Shown here: piece after piece, positions 25,650-34,444 of the stretch | Numbering within the stretch: the stretch's first letter is position 1 | How the letters are laid out: every line of letters begins with the position of its first letter | Assembly (NCBI RefSeq): GCF_002270415.1 | Contig: NZ_NNRI01000013.1 | Coordinates: 372,001-436,000, forward strand | DNA from: Mesorhizobium sophorae | Lineage (GTDB): Bacteria; Pseudomonadota; Alphaproteobacteria; Rhizobiales; Rhizobiaceae | Direction: 5' to 3' | DNA length: 64,000 nt | Notes under the pieces: model-generated | Databases searched by the model: none | What the model was told of the DNA's origin: nothing | The model's input: only the letters and a program-made list of their open reading frames with translations | Translations under genes and position numbers: made by a program

Positions 25650-26342
25650 ATGAACCCCATGACCGCAATCCACGATCGCGCCCGGTTCCTCATCATCGAC
25701 GACCACCCGCTGTTTCGCGAGGCGCTGCACAGCGCGGTGCAGATGGCCTATCCGGAAGTCGACACGGTGGAGGCGCGCTCGATCAGCGAGGCGCTCGATC
25801 TTCTGGCCGGCGCCAAGCCGTTCGATCTGGCGCTGCTCGACCTCAGCATGCCCGACGTGCACGGCTTCGACGGACTGCTGCAACTCCGAACCCGCTATCC
25901 GCGCCTACCGGTGGTTATCGTCTCGGGCTATGAGGAGCCGAAGATCATTTCCGAGGCGCTGTCCTACGGTGCCGCCGGCTTCATCCCGAAATCGGCGCGC
26001 AAGAGCGACCTCGCCGCCGCCATACGCTCGGTGATGGAAGGTGCGATCTATGTGCCGGAAACCTATGAAGCCCGCACGCCCGACGCCGACAGCATCGACC
26101 GCGCCGACATGGTGCAGCGCCTGTCGACGCTGACGCCGCAACAGCTGCGCGTGCTGCAGATGCTGCGCCAGGGTCTGCTCAACAAGCAGATCGCATACGA
26201 GCTGCAGGTGGGCGAGACCACGGTCAAGGCGCATGTCTCCGAAATCCTGCGCAAGCTCAACGTGTATAGCCGCACGCAGGCGGTGATCGAGGTTTCGAAG
26301 CTGGACAATGCGGAGTTGTTTCGGGATCAGGCGGGGTTTTGA
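25650..26342 (+). CDS. NarL/LuxR-family response regulator
   Basis: A 230-residue response regulator. The receiver (about 10-130) has the acidic pair Asp17-Asp18 in IIDDHPLFREAL, phosphoacceptor Asp64 in LLDLSMPDVHG, and the conserved Lys in FIPKSARKSDL. A LuxR-type helix-turn-helix follows (about 160-225: LTPQQLRVLQMLRQGLLNKQIA, VGETTVKAHVSEILRKLNV). It resembles ErdR/AgmR regulators that work with soluble NahK/ErcS'-like kinases, and such a kinase gene is next, convergent, 200 bp away. The ATG at 25650 is chosen; 25659 is an alternative. Confidence 0.88.
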   Translation: MNPMTAIHDRARFLIIDDHPLFREALHSAVQMAYPEVDTVEARSISEALDLLAGAKPFDLALLDLSMPDVHGFDGLLQLRTRYPRLPVVIVSGYEEPKIISEALSYGAAGFIPKSARKSDLAAAIRSVMEGAIYVPETYEARTPDADSIDRADMVQRLSTLTPQQLRVLQMLRQGLLNKQIAYELQVGETTVKAHVSEILRKLNVYSRTQAVIEVSKLDNAELFRDQAGF

Positions 26343-26545
26343 GTTTGTCCACAGCGATGGTCAGGAGAACATGGCAAAAAGTGCACTGTCACCGCGATTC
26401 ACCCGAATTTGAACCGCTCCTTGGCCGCACTAAATACCAACTTAGTGTCCGTGTCCGACCCTGCATCTCCATTACAAAAAGGCGTGCGACCTTGGAGTAA
26501 CGACGCCGGCTTTCCTAGACATTCAAGAATCCCATTGATCATTCG

Positions 26546-27886
26546 CTAAGCCAGTAGATGCGCCAGCAGCGCCCTCAATTGCGCCGGCTTCAGCGGCTTG
26601 CGCATCAGTTCGATGCCGCCGGTGCGCGCCGCCTTGGCGACGGCTTCGGAACTGTCGGCGGTGACGATCAGGGCCGGCACGGCGCGGCCGAGATAGTCGC
26701 GGACCTCGGCGATGGTGGCCGTGCCGAGGTCGCCGCCGTCGAGATGCTGGTCGGCAATGACGATGTCGGGCACCCAGTCGGTATCGCCCAGCATATCGAG
26801 GGCGTCGTCGGTCGAGGTCGCGGCCCGCACCAGGCATTGCCAGCGTTCGAGCAGGAAGGTCATGGCCTGCAGCACCTCGACATCGTTCTCGATCAGCAGC
26901 ACCTTGGTGCCGAACAGGCCGTAGCCGCGCGGCCGTTCCATGTCGGCGCTGTTGGCGATGGCGTCGGCCGGGGCGCCGAGGCCGACCGGAACATCGATGT
27001 GGAAGATCGTGCCGCGCCCGACCTTGGATGAAAATGTCACGGGATGGCCTAGCGCGCTGGCCATGCGGCGCACGATGGCAAGCCCGAGCCCGAGACCGCC
27101 GCCGTCCAACTCCGCATTGGCCGACGAGGTGCCGCGATGGAATTCCTCGAAAACCGCCTCGCGCTGGTCTTCGGGAATGCCGCAGCCGGTATCGGCGACG
27201 TCGATGCGGATGGTGTCGCCACGATGCCTGGTGCCGACCAGCACACCGCCGGAGCGTGTGTAGCCCAGCGCATTGGAGAGAATGTTCTGCAGGATGCGGC
27301 GCAGCAGCGTGCGGTCGGAGCGGACCACGGCGTTGACCGGCCGGAATTTCAGCGACAGTCCCTTCAGTTCCGCCACCGGCAGGAAATCCGAGCGCAGCGA
27401 CGAGAACAGCGCTTCCAGGCTGACGTCGCCGGTGTCGGGTTGCACCACGCCGGCGTCGAGCTTGGAGATGTCGAGCAGGGTGCGAAGCAGGTCCTCCATC
27501 GTCTCCAGCGAGCGCTCGACTTGCCGCACCAGCTTCCTGCCCTCGTCACTGGTTTGCACTTCGGCCAGCGCCGAAACCGAGAGGTGGGCCGCGTTCAGCG
27601 GCTGCAACACGTCGTGGCTGGCGGCGGCGAGGAAGCGGGTCTTGGACAGGTTCGCCAGTTCGGCGTTTTCCTTGGCGGCGCTGAGGTCGATGTTCGACTG
27701 CTCCAGCCGGCGCAAGGTCGAATGCAGTTCCTCGGTGCGCGTGCGCACCCGATTTTCCAGCGAAATCGCGGTTTGGAACAGCGAGAAGGCATTGCCTTGC
27801 TGGTCCATCGACCGCTCGACGCGGCTGACCAGTGCGGCGTTGATCTTTTTCAGCTTTTCGAGATCGTTTATGTCCCTGAGCGGCAT
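26546..27886 (-). CDS. Soluble hybrid histidine kinase, NahK/ErcS'-like
   Basis: A 446-residue cytoplasmic hybrid kinase without membrane helices. An N-terminal coiled coil (about 1-80, KINAALVSRVERSMDQQGNA segment) leads to the phosphoacceptor His91 in AAASHDVLQPLNA. The ATPase domain has the N-box NILSNALGYT, G1 box DTGCGIPED and G2 region GGGLGLGLAIV. A C-terminal receiver (about 325-446) has Asp379 in IVIADQHLDGG. The start ATG at 27886 lies 1 bp after the FIST gene stop; an upstream TTG would overlap it. The order FIST protein then kinase matches nosP-nahK pairs, where the FIST partner controls kinase activity in response to nitric oxide. Confidence 0.9.
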   Translation of the reverse strand: MPLRDINDLEKLKKINAALVSRVERSMDQQGNAFSLFQTAISLENRVRTRTEELHSTLRRLEQSNIDLSAAKENAELANLSKTRFLAAASHDVLQPLNAAHLSVSALAEVQTSDEGRKLVRQVERSLETMEDLLRTLLDISKLDAGVVQPDTGDVSLEALFSSLRSDFLPVAELKGLSLKFRPVNAVVRSDRTLLRRILQNILSNALGYTRSGGVLVGTRHRGDTIRIDVADTGCGIPEDQREAVFEEFHRGTSSANAELDGGGLGLGLAIVRRMASALGHPVTFSSKVGRGTIFHIDVPVGLGAPADAIANSADMERPRGYGLFGTKVLLIENDVEVLQAMTFLLERWQCLVRAATSTDDALDMLGDTDWVPDIVIADQHLDGGDLGTATIAEVRDYLGRAVPALIVTADSSEAVAKAARTGGIELMRKPLKPAQLRALLAHLLA

Positions 27887-27887
27887 C

Positions 27888-29072
27888 TTATTCCGCCGCC
27901 TGTCGTTCGCCAAAGGCGATGCCGGTGAAGGTCTGGTTCAAATGCATCGACCGGTATTGTTCGCCATAAGTGCCGAAGCCGATGACATTGTTGACCCGGT
28001 AGAGCTCCGAGATATCGCGAAACACCTGGCGGTTGTGCGCGTCCAGGCGGCGCAGCACGCAGTCGAAGCCGAGGATCATGTCGATGCCGCCAAGCCGCTC
28101 CTCGACATCCCTGAGCGCGGCGCGCGTCGATTCGACCATGTCCTTGGGCTGGGCGATCGACAGCACGACCCCGTCGTCTATGGCGCAGAAGAACGACAGC
28201 GAGCCATCGGGATGCATCTTCTGGATCGACCGGCAATAATACTCGCCCCCCACCTTCACCACCACCGGATGCGAGGCGAAACTCAGCGGCGTCAGCGTCT
28301 GCGCGACGATGCCGACGGACGCGGCATATTCCTCCGCCGCATTGGTGGCGTTGAACTCGCGCACGATGCGGTGATCGGGATCGGCCGAGGTCACCACCAG
28401 CTTCTCGTCGGTGGGAACGAAATTGTCGGTCTTGAAGACGTGGAAAGGGATTTCGGTGGCGATCAGCACGATGATGGCGCTGTCGGAGGTGACGTCGCCG
28501 TTCGAGATCAGGCGCGTCGTCTCGAACTTCAGGTCGTCGCCGGCCGAGCCGCCGAGCAGCGGTATGTCGTCGAGGCCCCAATGGATGGCCGAACTCACCG
28601 CTTCCTCGGCATAGCAGAGCCCATCGATGAAGCAGAGCGCGAACGTGCCTTTGGTGCGGTCGCAACCCAGGCGCGCGCGCAGCGACCGCCGCAAGGCCTC
28701 GACCTCGCTGGTGATCCTGTCCATGCCCGACGAGGACAGATCGTCGACCATCACGCTGACGGCGGTGAACGCGGCGGACGGAAGCAGCATGGCGAGCACG
28801 TGGCCATCCTCGAGGCCTTGCGGCGTGATCTCGCCGGCGGTCGAACAGCCCGCGTGATGAAGCGCCGGCGCGTGGCTCATGAGCGCCCGGGAAAGGGTGT
28901 CGGCCTCGACCAGGCTCTGGGAAAAAAACAGGAGTGCGAAGCCGGCGTCGATTGCCGCAGCCTCCAACGCGATCGCCTTGGCGAATGCGTCCATGTCGGG
29001 CTCATCCGTGGTGAGCGCCGACAGGCCGCATGCATAGCGCGTCCGTGAACTGGCCAGCCGTGTTCTCCGCAT
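27888..29072 (-). CDS. FIST-domain sensor, NosP-like
   Basis: A 394-residue soluble protein with FIST-N (about 40-230) and FIST-C (about 245-385) domains. The C-terminal GFGTYGEQYRSMHLNQTFTG is very like NosP proteins, haem-binding nitric-oxide sensors that inhibit a co-encoded histidine kinase. Several histidines are available for haem ligation, but I cannot pick the ligand. It is translationally linked to the kinase gene (1-bp gap), supporting the pairing. The start at 29072 has GGAGG unusually close (2 bases) to the ATG; a Met at residue 27 is an alternative. Confidence 0.82.
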   Translation of the reverse strand: MRRTRLASSRTRYACGLSALTTDEPDMDAFAKAIALEAAAIDAGFALLFFSQSLVEADTLSRALMSHAPALHHAGCSTAGEITPQGLEDGHVLAMLLPSAAFTAVSVMVDDLSSSGMDRITSEVEALRRSLRARLGCDRTKGTFALCFIDGLCYAEEAVSSAIHWGLDDIPLLGGSAGDDLKFETTRLISNGDVTSDSAIIVLIATEIPFHVFKTDNFVPTDEKLVVTSADPDHRIVREFNATNAAEEYAASVGIVAQTLTPLSFASHPVVVKVGGEYYCRSIQKMHPDGSLSFFCAIDDGVVLSIAQPKDMVESTRAALRDVEERLGGIDMILGFDCVLRRLDAHNRQVFRDISELYRVNNVIGFGTYGEQYRSMHLNQTFTGIAFGERQAAE

Positions 29073-29133
29073 TTCCTCCGACGCTGTTTTATGCGCGGCT
29101 GTTTTTACATGCTTCTGGCGCGCGGGCGTCTGA

Positions 29134-29144
29134 CAACATTGTTG
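29134..29144. promoter_or_regulatory. Palindrome upstream of the molybdenum hydroxylase operon
   Basis: CAACA-T-TGTTG is a perfect 11-bp dyad in the 262-bp region between the FIST gene and coxS, which are divergently transcribed. It could be an operator for either unit. Nothing else in this region is recognisable. Confidence 0.25.
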
Positions 29145-29334
29145 CCCTCAAACCCTGTTTTGGCAATGGGCGACCGGGGTCGCACGTTGGGGCTCGGCCA
29201 TGACCGAAAGTACAAGGTAACGAGTTTGCGACGTGCTGTTTTTTGTCGATTGTGCAGTGTACGAATAACCATGGCCGAAGCGCCAACACCGCGTCGGCAG
29301 CGTGATGACCAAGGTTGATACCCAGGGAGGAAGC

Positions 29335-29835
29335 ATGTCGGACGTTTCGTTGATGGTGAACGGAAAACGGGTCAGCGGCGCTGCCGAGGATCGAACGCTT
29401 CTGGTTCACTTCCTGCGCGAAAATCTCGGCCTTACCGGAACGCATGTCGGTTGCGACACCTCGCAATGCGGCGCCTGCGTCGTCCATGTCGACGGCAAGG
29501 CGGTCAAATCCTGCTCGATGCTCGCGGTACAGGCCTCCGGCTCGACCGTGGTGACGATCGAGGGCTTGGCCAATGGCGCCGATCTGCATCCGGTGCAGGC
29601 CGCCTTCAAGGAACATCACGGGCTGCAGTGCGGCTTCTGCACGCCGGGCATGATCATGACGGCGACAGACATGATCAACCGCCACCCCGAAGGCCTCGAC
29701 GAAGCGACGGTGCGCACCGAACTCGAGGGCAACATCTGTCGCTGCACCGGCTACCACAACATCGTGAAGGCGATCCTTGCCGCATCGAAGACGATGTCCA
29801 AGGGGTCGAAGGGCAAGGCCAGGCAAGCGGCGTGA
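29335..29835 (+). CDS. coxS: CO-dehydrogenase-family small subunit, 2x[2Fe-2S]
   Basis: A 166-residue iron-sulfur subunit of a xanthine oxidase-family molybdenum hydroxylase. Plant-ferredoxin-type cluster ligands are in GCDTSQCGACVVHVDGKAVKSC; the second cluster, in a helical bundle, is bound by CGFC and CRC (QCGFCTPGMIM, NICRCTGYHN). It carries electrons from the molybdenum site to FAD. The start ATG at 29335 has AGGGAGG well placed. The gene is first in the order S-L-M, the arrangement seen for form II enzymes. A 123-bp gap with a hairpin separates it from the large subunit. Confidence 0.9.
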   Translation: MSDVSLMVNGKRVSGAAEDRTLLVHFLRENLGLTGTHVGCDTSQCGACVVHVDGKAVKSCSMLAVQASGSTVVTIEGLANGADLHPVQAAFKEHHGLQCGFCTPGMIMTATDMINRHPEGLDEATVRTELEGNICRCTGYHNIVKAILAASKTMSKGSKGKARQAA

Positions 29836-29862
29836 GAAGGAAGTGGGTAGCGAACAGGGAGT

Positions 29863-29931
29863 AGCGAATAGTCAGCAGTCTGACGAAACGCCACCTCACC
29901 ACAATTCGCCATTCACTACTCGCTATTCGCT
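29863..29931. repeat. Inverted repeat between coxS and coxL
   Basis: AGCGAATAG at 29863-29871 pairs with CTATTCGCT at 29923-29931. The surrounding sequence repeats GTAGCGAA and CGCTATTCGCTATT units, a style of intergenic repeat often seen in rhizobia. It interrupts what is otherwise a tight operon and could tune the ratio of subunit transcripts. Confidence 0.4.
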
Positions 29932-29958
29932 ATTTCAGCATTTCGGGAGGAATTTCTG

Positions 29959-32310
29959 ATGGGCATTGAAGGTGTTGGCGCTCGGGTCGCGCGCAAGGAA
30001 GACAAACGATTCATCACCGGCGCCGGCCGCTATGTCGACGACATGGTGGTTCCCGGCATGAAGCACGCAGCCTTCGTGCGCAGCCCGCACGCGCATGCGC
30101 AGATCAAGAAGATCGACGTCAAAAAGGCTCAAGCGATGCCCGGCGTCATCGGCGTGCTGACCGGCAAGGAGCTCAAGGCCGACGGCATCGGCAACCTCAT
30201 CTGCGGCTGGATGATCCACTCCAAGGATGGTTCCCCTATGAAGATGGGGGCGTGGTCGCCACTTGCTTTCGACCGGGTCCGATACGTCGGCGATGCCGTC
30301 GTCATCGTCGTGGCCGAGACCAAGGGGCAGGCGCGTGATGCCGCCGAGGCGGTCGAGATCACCTACAAGGAGCTGAAGGCCGTCGTCGATGCCTCGAAGG
30401 CGATGGACAAGGGCGCGCCGCAGATCCACCCCGAGGCCGACAACAACCTGATCTTCGACTGGGACATCGGCAATGCCGACGAGACGGCCGCGGCGTTCAG
30501 GAAGGCGGCCCATGTCGTCAAGATGGATATCATCAACAATCGCCTCGTGCCCAACGCCATGGAGCCGCGCGCGGCTCTTGGCCACTACGACAAGGCAGAG
30601 GACCACTACACCTGCTGGACGACCTCACAAAACCCGCATGTGGCGCGGCTGGTGATGAGCGCGTTCTACAATGTCGCGCCGGAAAACAAGCTGCGCGTCA
30701 TAGCGCCCGATGTCGGCGGCGGCTTCGGCTCGAAAATCTACATCTATCCCGAAGAGATCGTCTGCCTGTGGGCGTCGAAGAAGACCGGCGTGCCGGTCAA
30801 ATGGGTGGCCGACCGCACCGAGAGTTTTTTGACCGACGCACATGGCCGCGACCATCACACCCATGCCGAAATGGCCTTCGACAGCGATCACAAGATCCTC
30901 GGCCTGAAGGTCGAGACCAAGGCCAATCTCGGCGCCTACATGTCGCTGTTCTCGTCGGCGACGCCGACATACCTCTATGCGACGCTGCTGTCGGGCCAGT
31001 ACAACATCCCCGCCATCCACGCCAATGTGAAGGCGATCTACACCAACACCGCACCCGTCGATGCCTATCGCGGGGCAGGGAGGCCGGAAGCAACTTTCGT
31101 CATGGAACGCATGATGGAGACCGCCGCGCGCCAGTTCGGCGTCTCACCCGCCGAGTTGCGCCGCAAGAACTTCATCACCTCGTTCCCGCACCAGACGCCG
31201 GTCATCATGTGCTACGACGCCGGCGACTATGCCGCTTCGCTCGACGCGGCGATGAAGGCGTCGGACTATGCCGGCTTTGCCAAGCGCAAGGCTGCCGCAG
31301 CCAAGAAGGGGCTGCTGCGCGGCATCGGCATGAGCTGCTACATCGAGGCCTGCGGCATCGCGCCCTCGGCGGCCGTAGGTTCACTGGGCGCCGGTGTCGG
31401 CCTCTGGGAATCAGCGGAAGTGCGGGTCAATGCCGTCGGCACGATCGAGGTGCTGACCGGCTCTCACAGCCATGGCCAGGGCCATGAGACGACCTTCGCG
31501 CAACTGGTCAACGAACGCTTCGGCGTGCCGCTCGATTCGGTCTCGATCGTCCATGGCGACACCGACAAGGTGCAGATGGGCATGGGCACCTATGGCTCGC
31601 GCTCGGGTGCTGTCGGCATGTCGGCCATCGTCAAGGCGCTCGACAAGGTCGAGGCCAAGGCCAAGAAGATCGCCGCTCATCTGCTCGAAGCGGACGAGGG
31701 CGACATTATCATCGAGAACGGCGCGCTGAAGGTCGCCGGCACCGACAAGAACGTGCCATGGTTCCAGATGGCGCTCGCCGCCTACACCGCCCACAATCTG
31801 CCGGGCGGCATGGAGCCCGGGCTGAAGGAAACGGCGTTTTATGATCCGTCGAACTTCACCTTCCCGGCCGGCTGCTACATCTGCGAGGTCGAGGTCGATC
31901 CGGAAACCGGCATGACCGAGATCATCCAGTTCGTCGCCGCCGATGATTTCGGCAACATCATCAACCCGATGATCGTCGAGGGCCAGGTGCATGGCGGACT
32001 GGCGCAAGGCATCGGCCAGGCGCTGCTCGAAGGCGCCCACTATGACAATGGCGGCCAGCTGCTAACCGCGAGCTTCATGGATTACACCATGCCGCGCGCC
32101 GGCGACCTGCCGTCGTTCAAGGTCTCGACGTCGAACACGCCATGCCCGGGCAATCCGCTCGGCATCAAGGGCTGCGGCGAAGCCGGCGCCATCGGCTCGC
32201 CGCCGGCGGTGATCAACGCCATCACCGACGCCATCGGCAGCAACGATCTTGCCATGCCGGCATCGCCGTCCACCGTGTGGGCAGCGATCCGCGCGACGAC
32301 GAAACACTGA
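29959..32310 (+). CDS. coxL: CO-dehydrogenase-family large (molybdopterin) subunit, form II
   Basis: A 783-residue molybdenum-cofactor subunit with the aldehyde oxidase/xanthine dehydrogenase a/b hammerhead (about 15-130) and the cofactor-binding domains in the rest. The active-site loop reads AYRGAGR (residues 369-375), the hallmark of form II CoxL; true form I CO dehydrogenases have AYxCSFR with a catalytic cysteine. Other cofactor segments include PDVGGGFGSK and GSHSHGQGHETTFAQ. The enzyme hydroxylates an unknown substrate; physiological CO oxidation by form II is doubtful. A GGAGGAA ribosome site precedes the ATG. Confidence 0.92.
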   Translation: MGIEGVGARVARKEDKRFITGAGRYVDDMVVPGMKHAAFVRSPHAHAQIKKIDVKKAQAMPGVIGVLTGKELKADGIGNLICGWMIHSKDGSPMKMGAWSPLAFDRVRYVGDAVVIVVAETKGQARDAAEAVEITYKELKAVVDASKAMDKGAPQIHPEADNNLIFDWDIGNADETAAAFRKAAHVVKMDIINNRLVPNAMEPRAALGHYDKAEDHYTCWTTSQNPHVARLVMSAFYNVAPENKLRVIAPDVGGGFGSKIYIYPEEIVCLWASKKTGVPVKWVADRTESFLTDAHGRDHHTHAEMAFDSDHKILGLKVETKANLGAYMSLFSSATPTYLYATLLSGQYNIPAIHANVKAIYTNTAPVDAYRGAGRPEATFVMERMMETAARQFGVSPAELRRKNFITSFPHQTPVIMCYDAGDYAASLDAAMKASDYAGFAKRKAAAAKKGLLRGIGMSCYIEACGIAPSAAVGSLGAGVGLWESAEVRVNAVGTIEVLTGSHSHGQGHETTFAQLVNERFGVPLDSVSIVHGDTDKVQMGMGTYGSRSGAVGMSAIVKALDKVEAKAKKIAAHLLEADEGDIIIENGALKVAGTDKNVPWFQMALAAYTAHNLPGGMEPGLKETAFYDPSNFTFPAGCYICEVEVDPETGMTEIIQFVAADDFGNIINPMIVEGQVHGGLAQGIGQALLEGAHYDNGGQLLTASFMDYTMPRAGDLPSFKVSTSNTPCPGNPLGIKGCGEAGAIGSPPAVINAITDAIGSNDLAMPASPSTVWAAIRATTKH

Positions 32311-32322
32311 GGAGGAACGAGC

Positions 32323-33120
32323 ATGTATTCGGTCAACTATCACCGCGCCGCCTCGGTCGCCGACGCCGCCAAACTCGTCAAGGCGGGCGATGCGAAGCTG
32401 CTTTCGGGCGGCATGACGCTGATCCCGGCGATGAAGACACGGCTTGCCGCGCCCTCCGACCTTGTCGACCTGTCGAAGATCAAGGAGTTGCAGGGGGTCA
32501 AAGTGTCGGGCAAGACGGTGACCATCGGCGCCGCGACCACGCATTACGACGTTGCCAATGACGAGAAGCTGAAGAAGGCCTGCCCGGCGCTTGCCCATCT
32601 GGCGTCGCTGATCGGCGATCCGGCGGTGCGCCACCGGGGGACGATCGGCGGCTCGATCGCCAACAACGATCCGGCGGCCGACTATCCGGCGGCGCTGCTG
32701 GCGCTGGGCGCCACTATCGTCACCAACAAGCGCGAGATCGCCGCAGACAAGTTCTTCAAGGGTCTGTTCGAGACGTCGTTGAAGGACGGCGAGATCGTCA
32801 CTGCGGTCAGCTTCACCGCGCCGGCCAAGGCGGCCTACGAAAAGTTCCGCAACCCGGCATCGCGCTACGCGATCGTCGGGGTGTTCGTGGCCAAAGGCAA
32901 GGATGGCGTCAGCGTCGCCGTCACTGGCGCCGGTGATGACGGCGTCTTCCGTTCGAAGGAGATTGAGGCGGCACTGGCCAAGAATTTCGCGGCCTCGGCG
33001 CTCGATGGCGTGAAGGTGCCGGCGAAGAATTTGATGACCGACATCCACGCCTCGGCCGATTACCGCGCCAATCTGATCGCGGTGATGGCCAAGCGCGCGG
33101 TGGCAGCGGCCAACGCCTGA
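32323..33120 (+). CDS. coxM: CO-dehydrogenase-family medium (FAD) subunit
   Basis: A 265-residue FAD-binding subunit of the same hydroxylase. The two flavin motifs are present: a SGGMTLIPAMKTRLAAPS loop (AGG type) at about 26-45 and TIGGSIANNDPAADYPAALL (TIGG type) at about 106-126. It passes electrons from the iron-sulfur subunit to the final acceptor. It follows coxL by 12 bp with GGAGGA and is the last gene of the operon, which ends in a clear terminator. Confidence 0.92.
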   Translation: MYSVNYHRAASVADAAKLVKAGDAKLLSGGMTLIPAMKTRLAAPSDLVDLSKIKELQGVKVSGKTVTIGAATTHYDVANDEKLKKACPALAHLASLIGDPAVRHRGTIGGSIANNDPAADYPAALLALGATIVTNKREIAADKFFKGLFETSLKDGEIVTAVSFTAPAKAAYEKFRNPASRYAIVGVFVAKGKDGVSVAVTGAGDDGVFRSKEIEAALAKNFAASALDGVKVPAKNLMTDIHASADYRANLIAVMAKRAVAAANA

Positions 33121-33143
33121 CGTTATCAGCGCCGCGCACAAGG

Positions 33144-33168
33144 AAAGGGGCCACTGCGGCCCCTTTTT
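33144..33168 (+). terminator. Rho-independent terminator after coxM
   Basis: GGGGCC (33147-33152), a five-base loop ACTGC, and GGCCCC (33158-33163) followed by five T; flanking A residues can extend the stem. It lies 24 bp after the coxM stop. Confidence 0.85.
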
Positions 33169-33402
33169 CGCCTGCGGTGACTTGCAGCCGTCCAGTTGCC
33201 GATGGAATCGCCGCCGCGCGCCAACCGTTTGCTCGAAGCAATTCCCGTCCATACTTCGCCAGGAACTGCGTCAGCGACAATCTCGCACTTGCACAAAGCG
33301 ATATTGCACTGCACTATGCCGGTGACCAAACGCGAGCCGGGTTGTTAGTGTCGATCACGGCCTGCGACCCTTTCAGCATCTTTCAATGCGAAGGGAGCCG
33401 GC

Positions 33403-34425
33403 ATGACCGACATCTCCGCGACGCATGTCGTTGCGTCCCGACCCGTCGCCGACAGAGCGGCCAGAACAAGACTGGCCTATCTCGATGGCTGGCGCGGCCT
33501 GTCGATTGCCCTGGTGCTGATCGGCCATTTCTTTCCTGTTCCCGGGATCAATCTGGGTGTGCTGGGCGTCGAATTCTTCTTCGTGCTCAGCGGCCGGCTG
33601 ATGAGCGAGATCCTGTTCATCGAGCGCTACCCGCTGAAGAAGTTCTTCAAGCGCCGTTTCTCCCGCATCTATCCGGCACTTCTGGTCTTCGTGGTCGTCG
33701 CCATGATTGCGCTCTCCGGCACATTCATCGCCTTCAAATGGAAGGCGGCGCTGACCGCGCTGACATTCACCTACAATTATGCCGGCATTCTCGTCACGCG
33801 GGCGGGCGCGCTCGACCATATCTGGTCGCTCTGCATCGAGGAGCACGCCTATATCATCCTGGCGCTGATCAGCGTCGTCGTCTTAAGCCGCTCTCGCGTC
33901 GTCGTGCTGCTCTTGGCGCTGGCCTTGCTTGCCATGGCCAACGGCGCGGTTTCGTACTGGGTGTTCGGGATGGACTACGAAACCACCTACTGGCGCACCG
34001 ATGTGCATATCGCCTCGATCCTGCTGTCGGCCTCGATCTGCCTGCTCAAGGCCGATGGCAGGCTGCCGGCGATCTTCAGAGGCAGGCAAGTGGCTCTGGC
34101 GGCATCGGTCTTCGCCGTTCTTCTGTTCCTCGATCCAGTACCGACGCCGATCCACTATCTCTTCGCGGTGCCGCTGCTGGCGCTGGCCGTCAACGCACTC
34201 GATTTCAGCCCGCGCTATCTGACTGGATTGCTGTCCTCCTGGCCGATGGCGACGCTCGGGCTGTGGTCGTACTCGCTGTATCTGTGGCAGCAGCCGTTCT
34301 ACAAATTCGTCTATGAGCAAGGCAGCGCTCCGATCCCGATGCTGGCCGGGGTCTTTGTCTGCGCGCTTTGCAGCTACTACATCGTCGAGCGACCGGCACG
34401 CGAATGGCTTAACCGCAACTGGTAA
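33403..34425 (+). CDS. Acyltransferase-3 family membrane protein (OafA/YrhL-like)
   Basis: A 340-residue integral membrane acyltransferase with about ten helices. The N-terminal family motif is present: RLAYLDGWRGLSIALVLIGHF, with the essential His late in helix 1, and the GVEFFFVLSGRLMSEILF loop, followed by the basic FFKRRFSRIYPALL segment. Such enzymes O-acylate surface polysaccharides, Nod factors or other glycans. No polysaccharide gene is next to it, so the acceptor is unknown. A GAAGGGA ribosome site precedes the ATG. Confidence 0.87.
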   Translation: MTDISATHVVASRPVADRAARTRLAYLDGWRGLSIALVLIGHFFPVPGINLGVLGVEFFFVLSGRLMSEILFIERYPLKKFFKRRFSRIYPALLVFVVVAMIALSGTFIAFKWKAALTALTFTYNYAGILVTRAGALDHIWSLCIEEHAYIILALISVVVLSRSRVVVLLLALALLAMANGAVSYWVFGMDYETTYWRTDVHIASILLSASICLLKADGRLPAIFRGRQVALAASVFAVLLFLDPVPTPIHYLFAVPLLALAVNALDFSPRYLTGLLSSWPMATLGLWSYSLYLWQQPFYKFVYEQGSAPIPMLAGVFVCALCSYYIVERPAREWLNRNW

Positions 34426-34444
34426 TGCCGCAGCGCTGTCGGCG

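Noticed and set aside
26428..26447. CACTAA and TTAGTG dyad between the convergent response regulator and kinase genes, considered as a terminator
   Set aside because: The stem is only 6 bp and AT-rich with no T-run, so stability would be low.
29089..29826. 245-codon minus-strand frame opposite coxS
   Set aside because: Overlaps the iron-sulfur subunit with its two cluster motifs; no protein-like features of its own.
29959..32310. Annotation of the large subunit as a true (form I) CO dehydrogenase
   Set aside because: The active-site loop lacks the catalytic cysteine of form I enzymes and the gene order is S-L-M rather than M-S-L.
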